From assembly GCA_905221605.1 (NCBI GenBank), contig CAJNDS010002142.1:571001-635000 (forward strand): DNA of 64,000 nt, in the 5' to 3' direction. This document shows positions 13,201 to 27,651 of this stretch, one piece after another. Both the position numbers and the translations under genes were made by a program. The stretch's first letter is position 1; each line of letters starts with the position of its first letter. This stretch comes from Symbiodinium natans. Taxonomy: Eukaryota > Sar > Dinophyceae > Suessiales > Symbiodiniaceae. Below the pieces are notes generated by a model. It was not told where the DNA came from, did no database searches, and saw nothing but the letters and a program-made list of their open reading frames with translations.

Positions 13201-16200
13201 TGTTTAGGGTTAGCGTTTAGGGTTTGGGGGTTTGGGGGTTTGGGGGCTTGGGGGCTTGGGGGCTTGGGGGCTTGGGGGCTTGGGGGCTTGGGGGCTTGGG
13301 GGTTTCCGAAATTAAGCGTACCTCATTGGGGTCAGTATTTACAAGGGAGTCTTACTATTTGGGTGTCTATATTCGGCGTCCCTTCGTCTCGGAAACCCCC
13401 ACATGGTTTTTGGGTTTGGGGTTCGGTTTCCCTAAACCCTAAACCCCAGACCCTCAACCCTCAACCCTAAACCCTAAACCCTAAACCCTAAACCCTAAAC
13501 CCTAAACCCTAAACCCTACAGGAGAGAGCGGGGCATCCCGAGCGTCGAGCTCCGGTCCTCTGTTTGCGACTGGAGCCCTATACTTCCGGGCTTACACCAT
13601 AAGCAGGGTTGTAAGTTATAAGCTTGTGGTGACTATACTTATAGTCCTATTCAGGGTACTTAGAACCCTGCTGATACTTACCCATGTCCTAAACCCCAAA
13701 CCCTAAACCCCAAACCCTGAACCGTAGACCTGATTGTGCCTTCCTTCAGGCTTTGTGGTCCTGTTCGCGACAGCGGAGACGGCCGGCCGGAACTACTTTC
13801 AGGAGGTGTGGCAGGCCGCCGGTGCTTCAGGGTGCAGGGCTTAGGGTTCAGGGTTTTAGGCTTAGGGTTCAGGGTTTGGGTATTCCTTCCAAGGTTTTTC
13901 AAGGCTTTGGGCTTTCAATCTTAAATCTTGGCATGTTACCGCCTTCCTTAACAAGCAAAAAGGACCGGGCTGCCCAGCCGTAGCCTTTATTAATTCCCTT
14001 TTTGTGGGGGGGCTTGGTTCCCAGCAAATGCCGGCACGAGCTCCCCCCGAAAACCCTAAGCCCTAAACCCTAAACCCTAGACCCTGATCCTCGCCTTTCA
14101 GGCCATGCGCTTCGTTGCCCTCGTCCCTCGAAGGCCCGACACTCTTTTCAGGGGCTGCCGGTACATTCTTAGGGGTGCATTATTTGGGTACTATAGTTCC
14201 TAAGAAACAGCAAAAATTACGGTTTTTTGCTGGGTTTCCAAGGTCAGTATAGTAATAGGCACTTTCTCTAACCAGTAGGTACATTAATTTAGAGAACTAC
14301 CCCGATACAGTGATCGTGAGAAAGATAGTCAGAGAGAGATAGAGGCAGGCAGATAAGAAGACACACAGATGGACGGAAACAAAAGAAAACTCTGCCACTT
14401 CTGACCCACACTCTTTTTCTACAAACGAAAACCTGGGTTTGGGCAAGACGAAGCTACATTCTACCTCTTCTGAGACAAGCCCTTTGCTGGAGCCGACAAG
14501 CTGGGCTTGGGCCAGAGGAAGCTTTTGCCACACGCCGGCTCGCGGAGTCTGCGGGGACAAGGGAGGGGCATGGTGGACATCGATTTATATGTACACACAC
14601 GTATAAAGACATAGACATGTGCATAGACATATACATAGACATATACATAGACATGTACATAGACATATATATATATATATACGTATCTTTCTTTATTTAC
14701 TTGTGCCTTTATGCTGCTAGGCATGCCGACCTTCCACCTGAACCTGCGGGCGGGGGGCGGGGGTTGTGTGTGCGAGGGAGAGAGAAATTGCAAGTCCGGA
14801 CAGGACAAAACCCCCCTGATTGGGTTTTTAGGGTTTTTCGTGTTTTCCGGGTTTTAGGGTTTGGGGATTATTCGGTTTTTTTTTTTTTTTTGTGGGGGGG
14901 GGGGGGGGGGGGGGGGGGTTAGGGTCCTAGGTTGGGTTGTTTCCCCTTATACCAAGAGTCCTTAAAAAAGGAATCGAAAAGGGGCGGTACTATAATCCCT
15001 ATTAAGGACTGTTGGTATAAGGGGGGACAACCCAGGAACTCTCCATAACATTTGCCAGTGAAGCGTCTTGAGTATAGCTGGCCCGACATGAGACCATGCC
15101 AAATGCTGCAGGTTCTACTTTTCCACATTCGCCAATGGTGCACCTCGGCATTTGATGATACTTGGCACCTGCCGAGTTTCTGCAAGACTCGCAGCATGAA
15201 CCCTGTACTATTCTTGGTGAGTGCAGAAAGGTTTCGTTGAACTGGGAATACTGATAATAGCAATAGAACCCTACTACCGCACACCCTCAAATCACGATAA
15301 TCCTGATTTAGTAACCCCGTAAAAGGGTACCCCTGATACATTTGCTTGGAGGTTCATGGGAGACATAATAAGTAGGGTGATACGTACGGTAAACATATTT
15401 ATAACCCTACGTATAAGAGGCCCCCCCACCCCCCAACAAGACGAAGGTTTGGGGTTTGGGATTTTTAGGGATTAGGGCCCAGTGGCAACCCTTATTTTTT
15501 TTTTGGATGGGACCCCTGATCAAGCGACTCCTAGCAGAGATAGGCACTCCATTTTCTGGACCCAGCCCTTCGAACACTCAACCCTAAACATGAACCTGCA
15601 AGTTGAGGTTCTAAGGGTGGTTCCATGGTCCCTTAATATGCCCCCCTCTCCCTTCTTTAAAGAGTTCTGAAGTATGGGCCCTTGGGTACATAAAGGGTCC
15701 CCCTTTGAGGGCCCACACTAAGGGACCATGTATCCACCTAAGTTATAAGGGTTCCCCTTTTTAAGGACCCAGACTAAGGGACCACGTAACTCCACCCTAA
15801 CCCTAAACCCTAAACCCTAAACCCTAAACCCTAAACCCTAAACCCTAAACCCTAAACCCTAAACCCTAAACCCTAAACCATTCGAGAGGTAATTGCCTAC
15901 AGCTTGTTCTTCCCGGCGGGCGTCCCCGAGACCCAAGTGGAGAGGCTGAAGCGCGCGCTGCTGTACTCGACACTTCTGAAGGACTGGCAGGGCCATGCTT
16001 TCACCTTTTGTTTTTTTGTGGTACTAAGGTTTAGGGCTCAGGGCTTATAGGGTTTAGGGGCTGAGGGTTTAGGCTTAAGGGTTAAGGGTTTAGGGTTTAG
16101 GGTTTAGGGTTTTCGCAAATCCCGCAAGCTGACTAGAATCTAAACCCTAGACCATAAACCTTAAACCCTAAACCCCAAACCCCAAACCCTAAACCCTAAA

Positions 16201-19200
16201 CCCTAAACCCTAAACCCTAAACCCTAAACCCTAAACCCTAAACCCCCAACCCCAAACCCTAAACCCTAAACCCTACAAGCCCTAAGCCAGCCCTCAACCG
16301 CAGGCCACACCTGGGAACTCCGAGTTGGTCTACCGCAGCGTGATGCTCCTGAGCTTGTGGGGCGCATGAGGTTTAGGGTTTAGGGTTTAGGGTTTAGGGT
16401 TTAGGGTTTAGGGTTCAGGGGTTGAGGGGTTTAGGGGTTTAGGGGTTCAGGGTTTAGGGTTCAGCATAGGATTCTATCATGGTCCGTATACAGTTATACT
16501 ATAATACCCCCCCCCCCACCAACCCTACTCTAATTATTAAGCCCTGATATTAGGATTTTGGTCTTCAGTTGTTTTAAAGCATTTTGGGGCCCTAGGGTTT
16601 AGGTGCGTAGGTGTTTAGGTGGTGTTTTGGGCTCTGGGGTTTCGGGTTCAAGTGAAAAAGTAGGATTCCCTTACAACAAGGGCCCCAATAAGGTACCCCT
16701 AATTGCACAAGCCCCCATATACCTTAAGTCAGACTAAGGGTCCCTAAACCCTAAACCCTAAACCCTAAACCCTAAACCCTAAACCCTAAACCCTAAACCC
16801 TAAACCCTAAACCCTAAACCCTAAACCCTAAACCTCCTTATTTCAATGTGGCTATGCGGAAACCCCCATGTCATGAGGCAGTCCCAGATCTCTCACGAGT
16901 GCGGCCTGTATATTCTGGCGGCAGCTCGGGGCTCGGCCTTGTACACCGGGTGTACGGTCTAGGGTCTAGGGTCTAGGGTTTAGGGTTTAGGGTTTAGGGT
17001 TTAGGGTTTAGGGTTTAGGGTTTAGGGTTTAGGGTTTAGGGTTTACGGTCCAGGGTTTAGGGTTTAGGCTTCAGGGTTTAAGGGCTGCCGACCGGTAGGC
17101 TTAAGGTTCGGTTTCAAGGGGAAACGTTTCGGGTTTAGGCGGGGAGCTCCATTTGTCCGCGGTCGCGGATTTGGAGTTGTCGTAAGCCTTGGCTATTGTT
17201 CAGGCTTCAAACGGAGCATATTTCAAATCAGCCCCCGGAGTGTTTCAGCATTTGCCAGCTTTGAACCACGGATCACCTGACTCCCATTCTGCGCACGGTC
17301 TGTGAGGTGAAGTTCGTGTACACGTTCTTTCCGAAGGAGCAGTATGCGCCGGAGTACATTTCAGTGCACAAGGTGCTGGAACACGATGCAGCAAGCCAGA
17401 GGAAGCTGGAGACTTTGTACAAGCTCTGCATCAAGGAGCCATGCCGCTTGTCACTGCTGTAGTACCGGGTTTAGGGTGTAGGGCAGTGTTGGGTGTAGTG
17501 CCAGTGTAGTGTGTAGGGTGTAGGGCTTAGGGTGTAGATGTTAGGGTTTAGGGTTTCCATGTCGGTCAGCACATGAGGAGCCCAGATAGAACCTTGGGTT
17601 GATGGGACATTTGCACTGTTTTCCAAAACCCTAACGGAGTGAAAGCCTGAAACCCCAAACCCAAAGCCCTAAATCCTAAGGCGCCCAGGCCCTTGGCACG
17701 TTTCAGCCCAGCAGGCGAGCATCATAAGCATCAGCCGCCTGGGCCCTTTGGCATGTAGAGACCAGCAGCAGGCGAGCGTCATGGGCATCAGCCGCCCAGC
17801 AGGCGAACATCATGAGCCTCAGCCGCCCAGGCCCTTTGGCACGTGTTTCGGGTTTAGGGTGTAGTGGTTTGGCGTTTAGACTGGCCTATGCCATGCCAGA
17901 ATTGTGAGTTCCCAACAACGCCCGGCTATGCCCTGAGCCCGGGATGAGCTGAGCTTTGCAGGACCTTCTGTCGACTGAGAGGATCTACAACTTGATTCAT
18001 CGTCACCCAAATCTCGCGAGGACTGCAGCTTAAAGTTTGAACATTCGGACCCGGAAACCTCCAAGACTCCTAAAGCCGATAACAGGGTTTGGGTTTTTTT
18101 GGGGTTTAGGGTTTAGGGTTTTAGGGTTTTAGGGCTTCGGTGTTTAGGGTTTTTGGGGCTTAAGCGCTTTAGGGTCTCAGGGCTTGAGCGTTTTAGGGCT
18201 TTAGGGTTTCAGGGTTTAGGGGTTTGTACGACTTCAAGCTCACAGAAAAGGCATAGACTTATAGGAAGTCACTTCGTAGTGGCGACCCCTCGACCCTAAA
18301 CTTAGGGTTGAGGGTTTAGGGCCTAGGGTTTAGGGTTTAGGGTTAAGGGTTTAGGGTTTAGGGTTCCTAAGCGCTAAACCCTGAACCCTAGACCCCGATC
18401 TTGTAAGGGAGTTCTGATATCCAGTTACGGCACCCCTACCTTCGCTTGGACGAATTTGGGTTTAAGCTGTTTGGGGGTTAAACCCGTATACAGAGGGAGT
18501 GTGAGGGCAGCATTTGGTTTTTTTTCCCCGGTGGGGCTCGGTTCTGAGAGGATCTTATGCAGGACTATTCCGCGCGCGGGTTCCGATGCAATGTGTGTCA
18601 GTGAGGGCTTCAGGGCCTCAGGCCCCTTGGTGTGTTCAAAGGTGACTTGCGAGAAAAAAGCCAGGAACCCCAAATGCAAACGTTAGGAAAACCTCGCGGT
18701 TCTGACCTCCTCGGCCAAGAACCCTACAGCAAACCCCCAGAACGCCGCTCTGACCGCCAGGCTCTTCTTCGAGGACTTCTCGCGCATCGCTCACGGCGAG
18801 TGCCAGCCACGCTTCAACGAGGAGTTGAGCTCGGTGTCTCGCATTGCCCAAGTCTGAATTGACCCTAAACCCTAAACCCTTTTGTGATTTTCTGGGGCTC
18901 CCATATTTCTGCATCAACTTAGGGTGCCACCCAACAAGGCACTAGAATCCAGAATTGGAGTTCAAGGCAGTTCTCCACTGGTCTGATTGTTTAGGGTCAA
19001 GGGTTTGGGGTTTTTTGGATTCAGAGCAGATATATAGCCAGGCAGGACGGCCATTGCCTTTCATTCCTTTGATTACAATGTTCGGCCTTTGTTAAAGCTT
19101 GAAATCTCCCGAAAATTCTAAAAACTTGCGCCATATTTTTTAAGCAAAACTTAGATTTTTTTGGAATATTTAGGATTCTTTACAGTACTTTGGAAATTCC

Positions 19201-22200
19201 AAGAATCCTGGGGGTCCCTCGAAATCTCTGAGGCCTCCAGTTTGTTTATGTTTTTTGTATGTTTTGTTTTCTGAGGGGCCCCTTTTGGGCTCTATGAGGC
19301 CTTGTTGTGATGTTCCCCTTATACTAACAGTCCTTAATAGGGATTCTAGTACTCGCTATGATCATCCCTATCTAAGGACGGTTAGTACTCGCTATTATCA
19401 TCCCGATTTAAGGACGGTTAGCATAAGGGGGAACATCCCAAAGGCCTTTACTTTAAATGTTTCGATTTGTCGGCCTTCTTATCAGGAATAAGTTTGAACA
19501 TTCAACATTCCTAAAAACCTACTAAATAGTGAAGGCCTCCAAACACACGGGACTTTTGAATGTTTAACAGCTAAGTTTCAAATAGTTAGCTTCTCTCCTC
19601 ATTATAAGGGCTTCGTTATGCATTCTACACCCCTGCCCTAAACCACCCTAAACCCTAAACCCTAAACCCTAAACCCTAAACCCTAAACCCTAAACCCCTT
19701 GCTGCCCAGACTCCCTCGACTCGCACCTGAGGTGATCGATGAAGCTTGTACAGATCCACAGGATCGGCAGATCCTGAAGATGTTCCTCACCTTCAACCAC
19801 AGCATCCTTCTGCCCCCTGGCCTTTCTTGGACCGGTGGGTGCTAGAGGGGTTTAGGGTTTAGGGTTTAGGGTTTAGGGTTTAGGGGTTGGGGTGTAGGGT
19901 TTGGGTTTCAGGACCGCCAGTGGCTCAGAGTTTCTTTGTTTTGGGGCTTGTGTTTTTGATGAAACCTTTCAAGCAAAGAAGGCTCCTCTTTCCATTCCAA
20001 AGCTCCTCTTTCCATTCCTCGTACTTGTCGGTCTTACTACATCTTACTACCGCACTGACCCGCTTTCCACAAGCCCTGCAATTTCCAAAGGTCCCAACCC
20101 ATTCCCCCATCAAAACACAACGGTCACAAGAGCCGAGCGAGCCCTCCACTTGGGTCCGTGGAATAGCTGAATAGTACCTCAAGGAGTACTGGGGAAAGTT
20201 AGCTTCCCACCTTCCCTAGACCCCGAACCTTAAATCTTAAACCCCAAACCCACAACCCGAAACCCCGACCCTAAACCCTAAACCCTAAACCCTAAACCCT
20301 AAACCCTAAACCCTAAACTCTAAACCCTAAACCCTAAACCCTAAACCCTAAACCCTAAACCCTAAACCCTAAACCCTAAACCCTAAACCCTAAACCCTAA
20401 ACCCTAAACCCTAAACCCTAAACCCTAAACCCTAAACCCTAAACCCTAAACCCTAAACCCCCCTAAACCCCCCCCCCCCCCCCTCATTCTTCTAGGCCAC
20501 CACAGAAATCCTCAAATAGCTGAGGACCAACTTCTTCAAGGAGCAGATACCAGGAGCTCATGGGTGCAGGGTCTCAAAGGTTTCAGGGGTATAAGGGGTT
20601 TAGAGTTTTGGGTTTAGGGTTTGGGGTTTGGGGTTTGGGGTTTGGGGTTTAGGGTTTGGGGGGTTTAGGGGGTCTAGGGTTTAGGGTTTGGGGGGTTTAG
20701 GGGGTCTAGGGTTTCGGGTTTGGGGGGTTTAGGGTTTCGGTTGTCGGGCTCTTGGCGGTTTGGGTTTTTGGGTTTTGTGGGGGTTTGTGTGTCAGGGTGT
20801 GTGGTTCAGTGTTGTAATTGTAGGTTTTCAGCAAAAACCCTAAACCCTAACCCTAAATGGGGTTAAGCCCAATGTTGCAGGTGCTAGCTTCAGGGCTTGG
20901 GGCTTCTGGTTCTCTAAAATCAAGGCCACTCTATCCCCAAAACACCCTAAGGCCTAAGCCCTAAACCAAAAAATATCCCCGCAGCGTTGGCCTAAACCCT
21001 AAACCCTAAACCCTAAACCCTAAACCCTGAACCCTGAATCCTGAATCCTGAACCCTAAACCCTATAAACCCTAAACTCTTTTTACAGGTTTTTGGAACCC
21101 CAAGGAGCCCTATCCTTCCGCCTGGACCCGGCCGTGGCGCTGAAAGACCGGCCAGCCTCCTTGCGACTTGGACTGCCCAACCCCTCCACCAGCCAGGGTT
21201 TAGGGTTTAGGGTTTAGGGTTTAGGGTTTAGGGTTTAGGGTTTAGGGTTTAGGGTTTAGGGTTTAGGGTTTAGGGTTTAGGGTTTAGGGTTTAGGGTTTA
21301 GGGTTTAGGGTTTAGGGTTTAGGGTTTAGGGTTTAGGGGCTAGGGTTTAGGGTTTAGGGTTTAGGGTTCAGGGTTCAGGGTTCAGGGTTCAGGGTCCAGA
21401 GAATAGAATTCAGCGTTTCCCCTGATAGTCGATCGCACGATGTTGTATACTATGGTTCGATTGGGGTTTAGGGTGTCAGGGTTTTGGGTCTCGGGTGGAG
21501 GGAAACCCTAAACTAAACCCCAAACCCTAAAGCATCTATCCGGCCCTGAAAAAGACGCGCAGCAATGCCAGTATACGGCTTCTTTGTCTTCGACCCTAAA
21601 CCCTAAACCCTAAACCCCAAACCCTGAACCCGAAACCCTTAGGTGCTTTCTTTGGGTTTGAGGGGTTTCAAGGCAGCGACTTAGATTTCGTGCACCGCCC
21701 GTCTCCTCGATGCTGGGTGCTGGGAGTTGCGCTCGTTGGGGTTTGGGGTTTAGGGTTTAGGGTTTGGGGTTTAGGGTTTGGGGTTTAGGGTTTAGGGTTT
21801 GGGGTTTAGGGTTTAGGACCTGGTTTCAGAGCTTCACTGAGTTTTCGAACCTAGTCGAATTAGAAGCCGAGGTATCCAGAGGTTCCCTATGGCCAGCGCC
21901 TCAGTTGAGTGACTCTTGAAGGTGACCCGCGCAGAGAGGGTCTAGGCAGCTCGAACTGAAACAAACTGACCGCGCTGCTTGCAGTACGTACCTTATCTAG
22001 GACCGGGAGTAGGCCCTAATCCCCTTTTTTAGGGTTGGGGAAAAACCCTAAACCCTAAACCCTAAACCCTACAACCCCCTTAAAACCAAAAAAGGGGCAC
22101 CCTAAACCCTTGAGGCATCTATCTCATCTGCGGGCGCGACTTCATGGGCTTCCACACCCGCTTCCGTGACGTGGCGCGCGGCGGTATCCGACTCGTGCTG

Positions 22201-25200
22201 TCCCGGGACAAGAACACCTATGACCGGAACTTCGCCAACCTTTTTGACGATGCCCAGCTGCACGACATGAAAGTTCGTGTTCAGGGTTTAGGGTTTAGGG
22301 TTCAGGGTTTAGGGTTGAAAGTCTACTGCTCTGTGATCGCAGGGGAGCCTTCTGCAGGCAAAAGGTTTCAGCTGAGCATTGTCACGTTCTGTCGACGATC
22401 TGTGTTTTAGCAGATAACCAGCCGCCTCATGCCCTTCAGCAGAACGCGCGGTGTCTCAACTTCGACATGAACAGACTGTGAGGAGTGCTACAACCTGGCC
22501 TTCACCCAGCAGTACAAGAACAAGGAGTGTAATGAGTCTGGGGCATGGGCTGTCTCGTAATGTCGTGCTCACGCAAGCGATCTGACCCCAGGCGAAACGG
22601 ATTCGTACCGTAGGGTAACTGGTTCCATGCCTACAGAGCACCAGGCTCTTGGGATGCTCATAAAGGTAGGATGAACAACAGTTTCTACAGTACATCCGGG
22701 GGGCGGGGGGGGCGGGGGGGGCGGGGGGGGGTGTGATCAAAATGATCGGCCTTGCTTGGTAGTCTATGCTACGGGGAATGTAGTGCCACAGAGACCCACA
22801 AGCTGGGATGTTCCCCCTTAACAGTCCTTAATAGGGAATATAGTACCCCCGATTATAGTCCCATTAAGGGCTCTGAGTATAAGGGGGAACATCCCAAACC
22901 ACCAGGAAAGGACCATACTGTGTGAGAGCTGGACCACATCTTTTCCACAGCTGGACTTGGACTTCTACTATGAAACATGGCTACCCCAAATCAGGGACCT
23001 GCAGGATTTTGGGTATAGGGTCTCGGGTTTAGGGTTTAGGGTTTAGAGCAAAAGCAAAGCACGCTTGCCTGTCACGGCCAGGACATTCCTGAAGGCCCTG
23101 CGCGCCTGTCTTGACTTATTGCAACAAAAAGGTCCAAGCAGTCTACCTCAAACCTCTGTAACCACCCCATAAACCCTATAAACCCTACAAACCTCAAGCA
23201 CTATAAAGCGTAAATCGATGAGTTGACAGGTTTCTGTGCTTTGCAGATTCGTCGCACTACTTACGTTATGCACGCTTGCATCACGAGAATTTCCGGACTG
23301 ATCTTGCTATTGGCACAAATGGCCATATGCTAGGGATTAATGTCTAGGGAAAAGGGTTTAGGGTTTGGGGTTCAGGGTTTAGGGTTCAGGGCAATCCTGG
23401 AAACCTTAAACCCTAAACCCTAAACCCTAAACCCTTCCTACTTTTGAGGCAAGGAAGGCAAATAAGAGCAGCAGCAGCTACCTTCAGCGCCCCTTTTAAG
23501 GGTTTATGGGGTTTAGGGTTTTAGGGTTTAGGGTTTATAGGGTTTATAGGGTTTATAGTAGGGTTTATAGGGTTTATAGGGTTTATAGGGTTTAGCGAGA
23601 ACCCCGAACACTAGTTCCTGGGTCCTACGCCAAAAAGCACCGAACCTTGAACACTGTACCCAGAAAGCCCCAAAGCCGCTTAATTATGGATTAGAAGCCT
23701 CAAACTGCATAGGGATCCTGAATAACATTGAGGACCCATCTTATGAAGTAATTAGGGTGTATACCCTCAGTCCTAAACCCTAAAAACTAAATTAGGGGGT
23801 TTGGGCGCTCTCTGGCGACTCTATGCCCGTTTTAAAAGCCCTAGACCCTAAACCTTAAAGCCTAAACCCTAAACCCTGTGAGGCGGCTCCAAGGGCGTCA
23901 TCTTGCCCGACAGGAGCTGGCCGAACGGGCAGATGCTTGGTGGCAGCGGCAGTGACCTTGGAGGGTTTGAGGGGTTGGAGGTGTTTGAGGGGTTTGAGGG
24001 GTTTGAGGTGTCTGAGGTGTTTGAGGGGTTTGAGGGCTTTGAGGGCTTTGAGGGGTTGGAGGTGTTTGAGGTGTTTGAGGGGTTTGAGGATTTGAGGGTT
24101 TGAGGGTTTAGCCTGGGCACACAAAGTACCCATAAGGATGTCCTAGATCGCGAACATGAAGGACGCCTGGCTCTCCTTACGCGTCAAAGTAACTTGGGGC
24201 GGGGCCTAGGAATCCGCACCGCCCATTCTTTGTTACCCCACTTGGAGGTGCATGGGTGCTTAGAAGCATGGTAAGGTTTAGGGTTTAGGGTTTAGGGTTT
24301 AGGGTTTAGGGTTTAGGGTTTAGGGTTTAGGGTTTAGGGTTTAGGGTTTAGGGTTTAGGGTTTAGGGTTTAGGGTTTAGGGTTTCAAGTACCTGAGAACC
24401 TCCACGTAGGCCGCTAAACCGTCAAACCCCAAACCCTAAACATGAAGACTGGCGGACTACCATGGCGGGGAGCCCTAATGGCCCTAAACCCTAAACCCTA
24501 AACCCTAAACCCTAAGCCCTAAACCCTAAACCCTAAACCCTAAACCACCACCTTGACATTCGATCTATAGGGTCTAGGGTTCAGGGTTGGGGTTTAGGGT
24601 AGGAGCATGAGGTCACAAGATGGCACGCAGTGGCATTTTTGAATCCACTAGCTGCCTGCAGGGGCCCTGATGGGTTTAGGGTTTAGGGTTTAGGGTTTTA
24701 TGGTTTTAGGGTTTAGGGTTTAGGGTTTAGGGTTTAGGGTTTAGGGTTTGGGGTTTAGGGTTTGGGGTTTAGGGTTTAGGGTTTAGGTTGACCCGCATCC
24801 CCCACTTGCCACCTCATTGTACAATCAGACTTGCAGCTTCAGCTGTGAACAGCAAACTCCACAATCCCACACTGTTATTCGTTCCTAGGACCCAGAGTAG
24901 GCCCTCGTTCCCGTAGGGTTTAGATCCCTTATGAGCCCCTTTTAAGCCAAAAGACAGGGCACCCTGTTTATTCCTAGGTGAACTCTTGGGCCTAGACTCT
25001 TAAAAGCGGCGCAAATTCTGATTGTTTAGGGTTTGGGTTTTAGGGTTTAGGGTTTAGGGTTTAGGGTTTAGGGTTTAGGGTTTAGGGTTTAGGGTTTAGG
25101 GTTTAGGGTTTAGGGTTTAGGGTTTAGGGTTTAGGGTTTAGGGTTTAGGGTTTAGGGTTTAGGGAATCCGAGTGTAAGGAATGGCAACGTTGTGGCTGGA

Positions 25201-27607
25201 TCTCTCCAGGGACCTCTGGGTATGCGGCCAGGGCCTCAGCGGACAACCTCGACCCCCCTTCTGAAGTTTAGGGTTTAGGGTTTAGGGTTGTGGTCTTTGG
25301 GGGGTATAGAAAGTGGTGATTCGGGGTTAAGTTTAGGGTGGAATGGGTTTGGGCTGTGCGGTGTTCAAGTCTGCAGTTTCGAGCTATTGCTTCCATGGGT
25401 TGATGGGCTTGTGGTTGCCGTGCAGTTTCACGAACGAACCTGTTTCAGCAGTCCTATGTTGCGGTTTAGCTTCTTCATTGTCTTGCTTTTCGGGAGCCAT
25501 TGTAAGTCGAAATCCGGGCTGCAGACTCGGCAAAGCCCTTGAAGTCATGGGACTAGGAAATGGCCAAAAACATTTCGTCCACCTTGCAACCCGAAGCATT
25601 CAGCCCCACGCTCACATGGCATAATAGCATCGGAAGTCCCAAGTTCAACATCTACATCTTTGGCTGCAACCCTGTGCTTCGTACTGCAGAGCACACTACC
25701 TCTGACTTCGGGATCATACCTCAAACTGCGTCAGGGTCGTCCTGATTGCAGCTTCAGGACTTTTCCCCAAAAAATGTGAACAGGGGGGGGGGGGGATTCG
25801 GGTGCTGCAGTGCTTGCAGCCATTGCGGTCTGCGAGATATTGACCTGCTTTTTTTGTTATGGAACCTACATTCACTTATCATGTTAGGAGTAGAATTACA
25901 TCTATACATATATGTATATATATAGATACCTGCACATATATATATATATATACGTGTAACCCTACATGTGATGTCTTAGTTTGAGCTAAGAACCCAAGGT
26001 CCATGAATGTGCTGCAGTTCCACTACCCCCCCATACAGAATGCCTAGCCCCCCAGTTCCAATCCCTACCTGGGACTCCATTCACCTACAGTTTAGTAGTA
26101 AACTACCCTTAACTGGTAGGTATAACCCATACTAGGTAAAGAGGGTCCCAGGTAAACCCTTTGTGGGGCCTACGAAGCTGACTTTTAGCAGGTCTTGCTT
26201 CACGCGCTACCTGAATGCCCTCTTGGATTGCATGATGCCAGAGGAGAGCGGCATCTTTGCAGGACTGCCGGTAGTGGTCGTAGTGCGCACCTACGCCCCC
26301 GAATCCGTAGACCCTGAACCAGCCAGGCTCCCACCACCCTACTAAGGGTTCAGGGCTCATGGTTTATTGGGTTTAGAGTTTGCAGGGTTTTGGGCTTGTG
26401 GTGTGTGTAGTTTTGGATGCCCCCCCAGTAGGAGGGGGTACCTCCTCCTGAGTTGAGTAGTTCATACGGGCTTGTATATGGTTTAGGAGGCTCGGGTTTC
26501 AGAATCCCTCAAAATGTATTTTGAAGGCCCTCGTTCAGTTCAAGAGGGTCCTGGTAGGGAATGTGCCGGAATCTTAAACGCGAAGCCGCAAACCCTAAAC
26601 CCTCAAACCTTAAACCTAAACCCTAAAGCCCTAAAGGGATGCGGTTGCCCAAAAATCCCGCTCAGGACACCTCAAGGGCCGCCGAGAGCTCCTCTTCTTC
26701 GGTCCAGACGAGAGCCTTGGTCATCGTTGCCATGTTTAGGGGTTTACGGTTTAGGGTGTAGGGTTTAGGGTGTAGGGTGTAGGGTTTAGGGTATAGGGTG
26801 TAGGGTGTAGGTCACTGGCACGCTACCCTCAGTACCAACATCCCCCGCCCTGGCCTTCCGCCACCTGCCCCTGCCTATTCATTTGAGGAACACTGCGGGT
26901 TTCATGGACATGGGCGCAGAGGTGGCAAGGGCAGCTTGGCCGAATGCGTCGGGAGCAGCACATTGTTCGTCATAACCGTTCATAACCCCTCTATTGGTGG
27001 ATTCGGAACCTGGTCATCCCTAAACCCTAAACCCTCAACATCCCTAAGCCCTAAACCCTAAACCCTAAAACCTAAACCCTAAACCCTAAACCCTCAACAT
27101 CCCTAAGCCCTAAACCCATGTAGGCCTTCAACAAGCCTTCGTGTGCAGCCTCAGGCACGCGGATATCCGTTTTGGAAGGCTCTGACCACTGGGAAGCTGC
27201 CCGGCGTGACAGAAGTTTGGGTTTAGGGTTCAGGGTTCAGGGTTCAGGGTTCAGGGTTCAGGGTTTAGGGTTTAGGGTTTAGGGTTTAGGGTTTAGGGTT
27301 CAGGGTTCAGGGTTTAGGGTTCAGGGTTCAGGTTCAGGGTTTAGGGTTTAGGGTCTAGGGGTTTAGGTTTTTGGGGCTGCGGATGGCTTCCGTTCGGCTC
27401 GCTGAGGCGTGGATGGCGCAGCCAGGATCTTCCTAAACAGTTAAGTTGAGGTCTGGGGCCGGAATGATGGGGTTTCTTGAGGATGTGTATACATATGTGT
27501 GTATATATATGTATATATATATATTTATATTTATATACGATGTGTATATGTATAATGTGCGTATACATGCATGTTACATTATATGTTATACAGGATATTA
27601 TCTATAT

Positions 27608-27651
<44 letters not shown>

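Noticed and set aside
17675-17850. CRISPR array.
   Set aside because: Only about four imperfect, contiguous tandem units without spacers, in a eukaryotic intron.
22690-22700. Micro-exon TACATCCGGG (YIRG) linking QQYKNK to GSKG.
   Set aside because: One residue too short; the 13-base DIPEG exon at 23082 fits exactly with proper splice sites.
26712-26733. Extension of the GPDE exon to a GTTTAGG donor at 26734 (ESLGHRCH).
   Set aside because: The next exon requires the cut inside the Glu codon; GPDE/NTAGFMDM is the family sequence.
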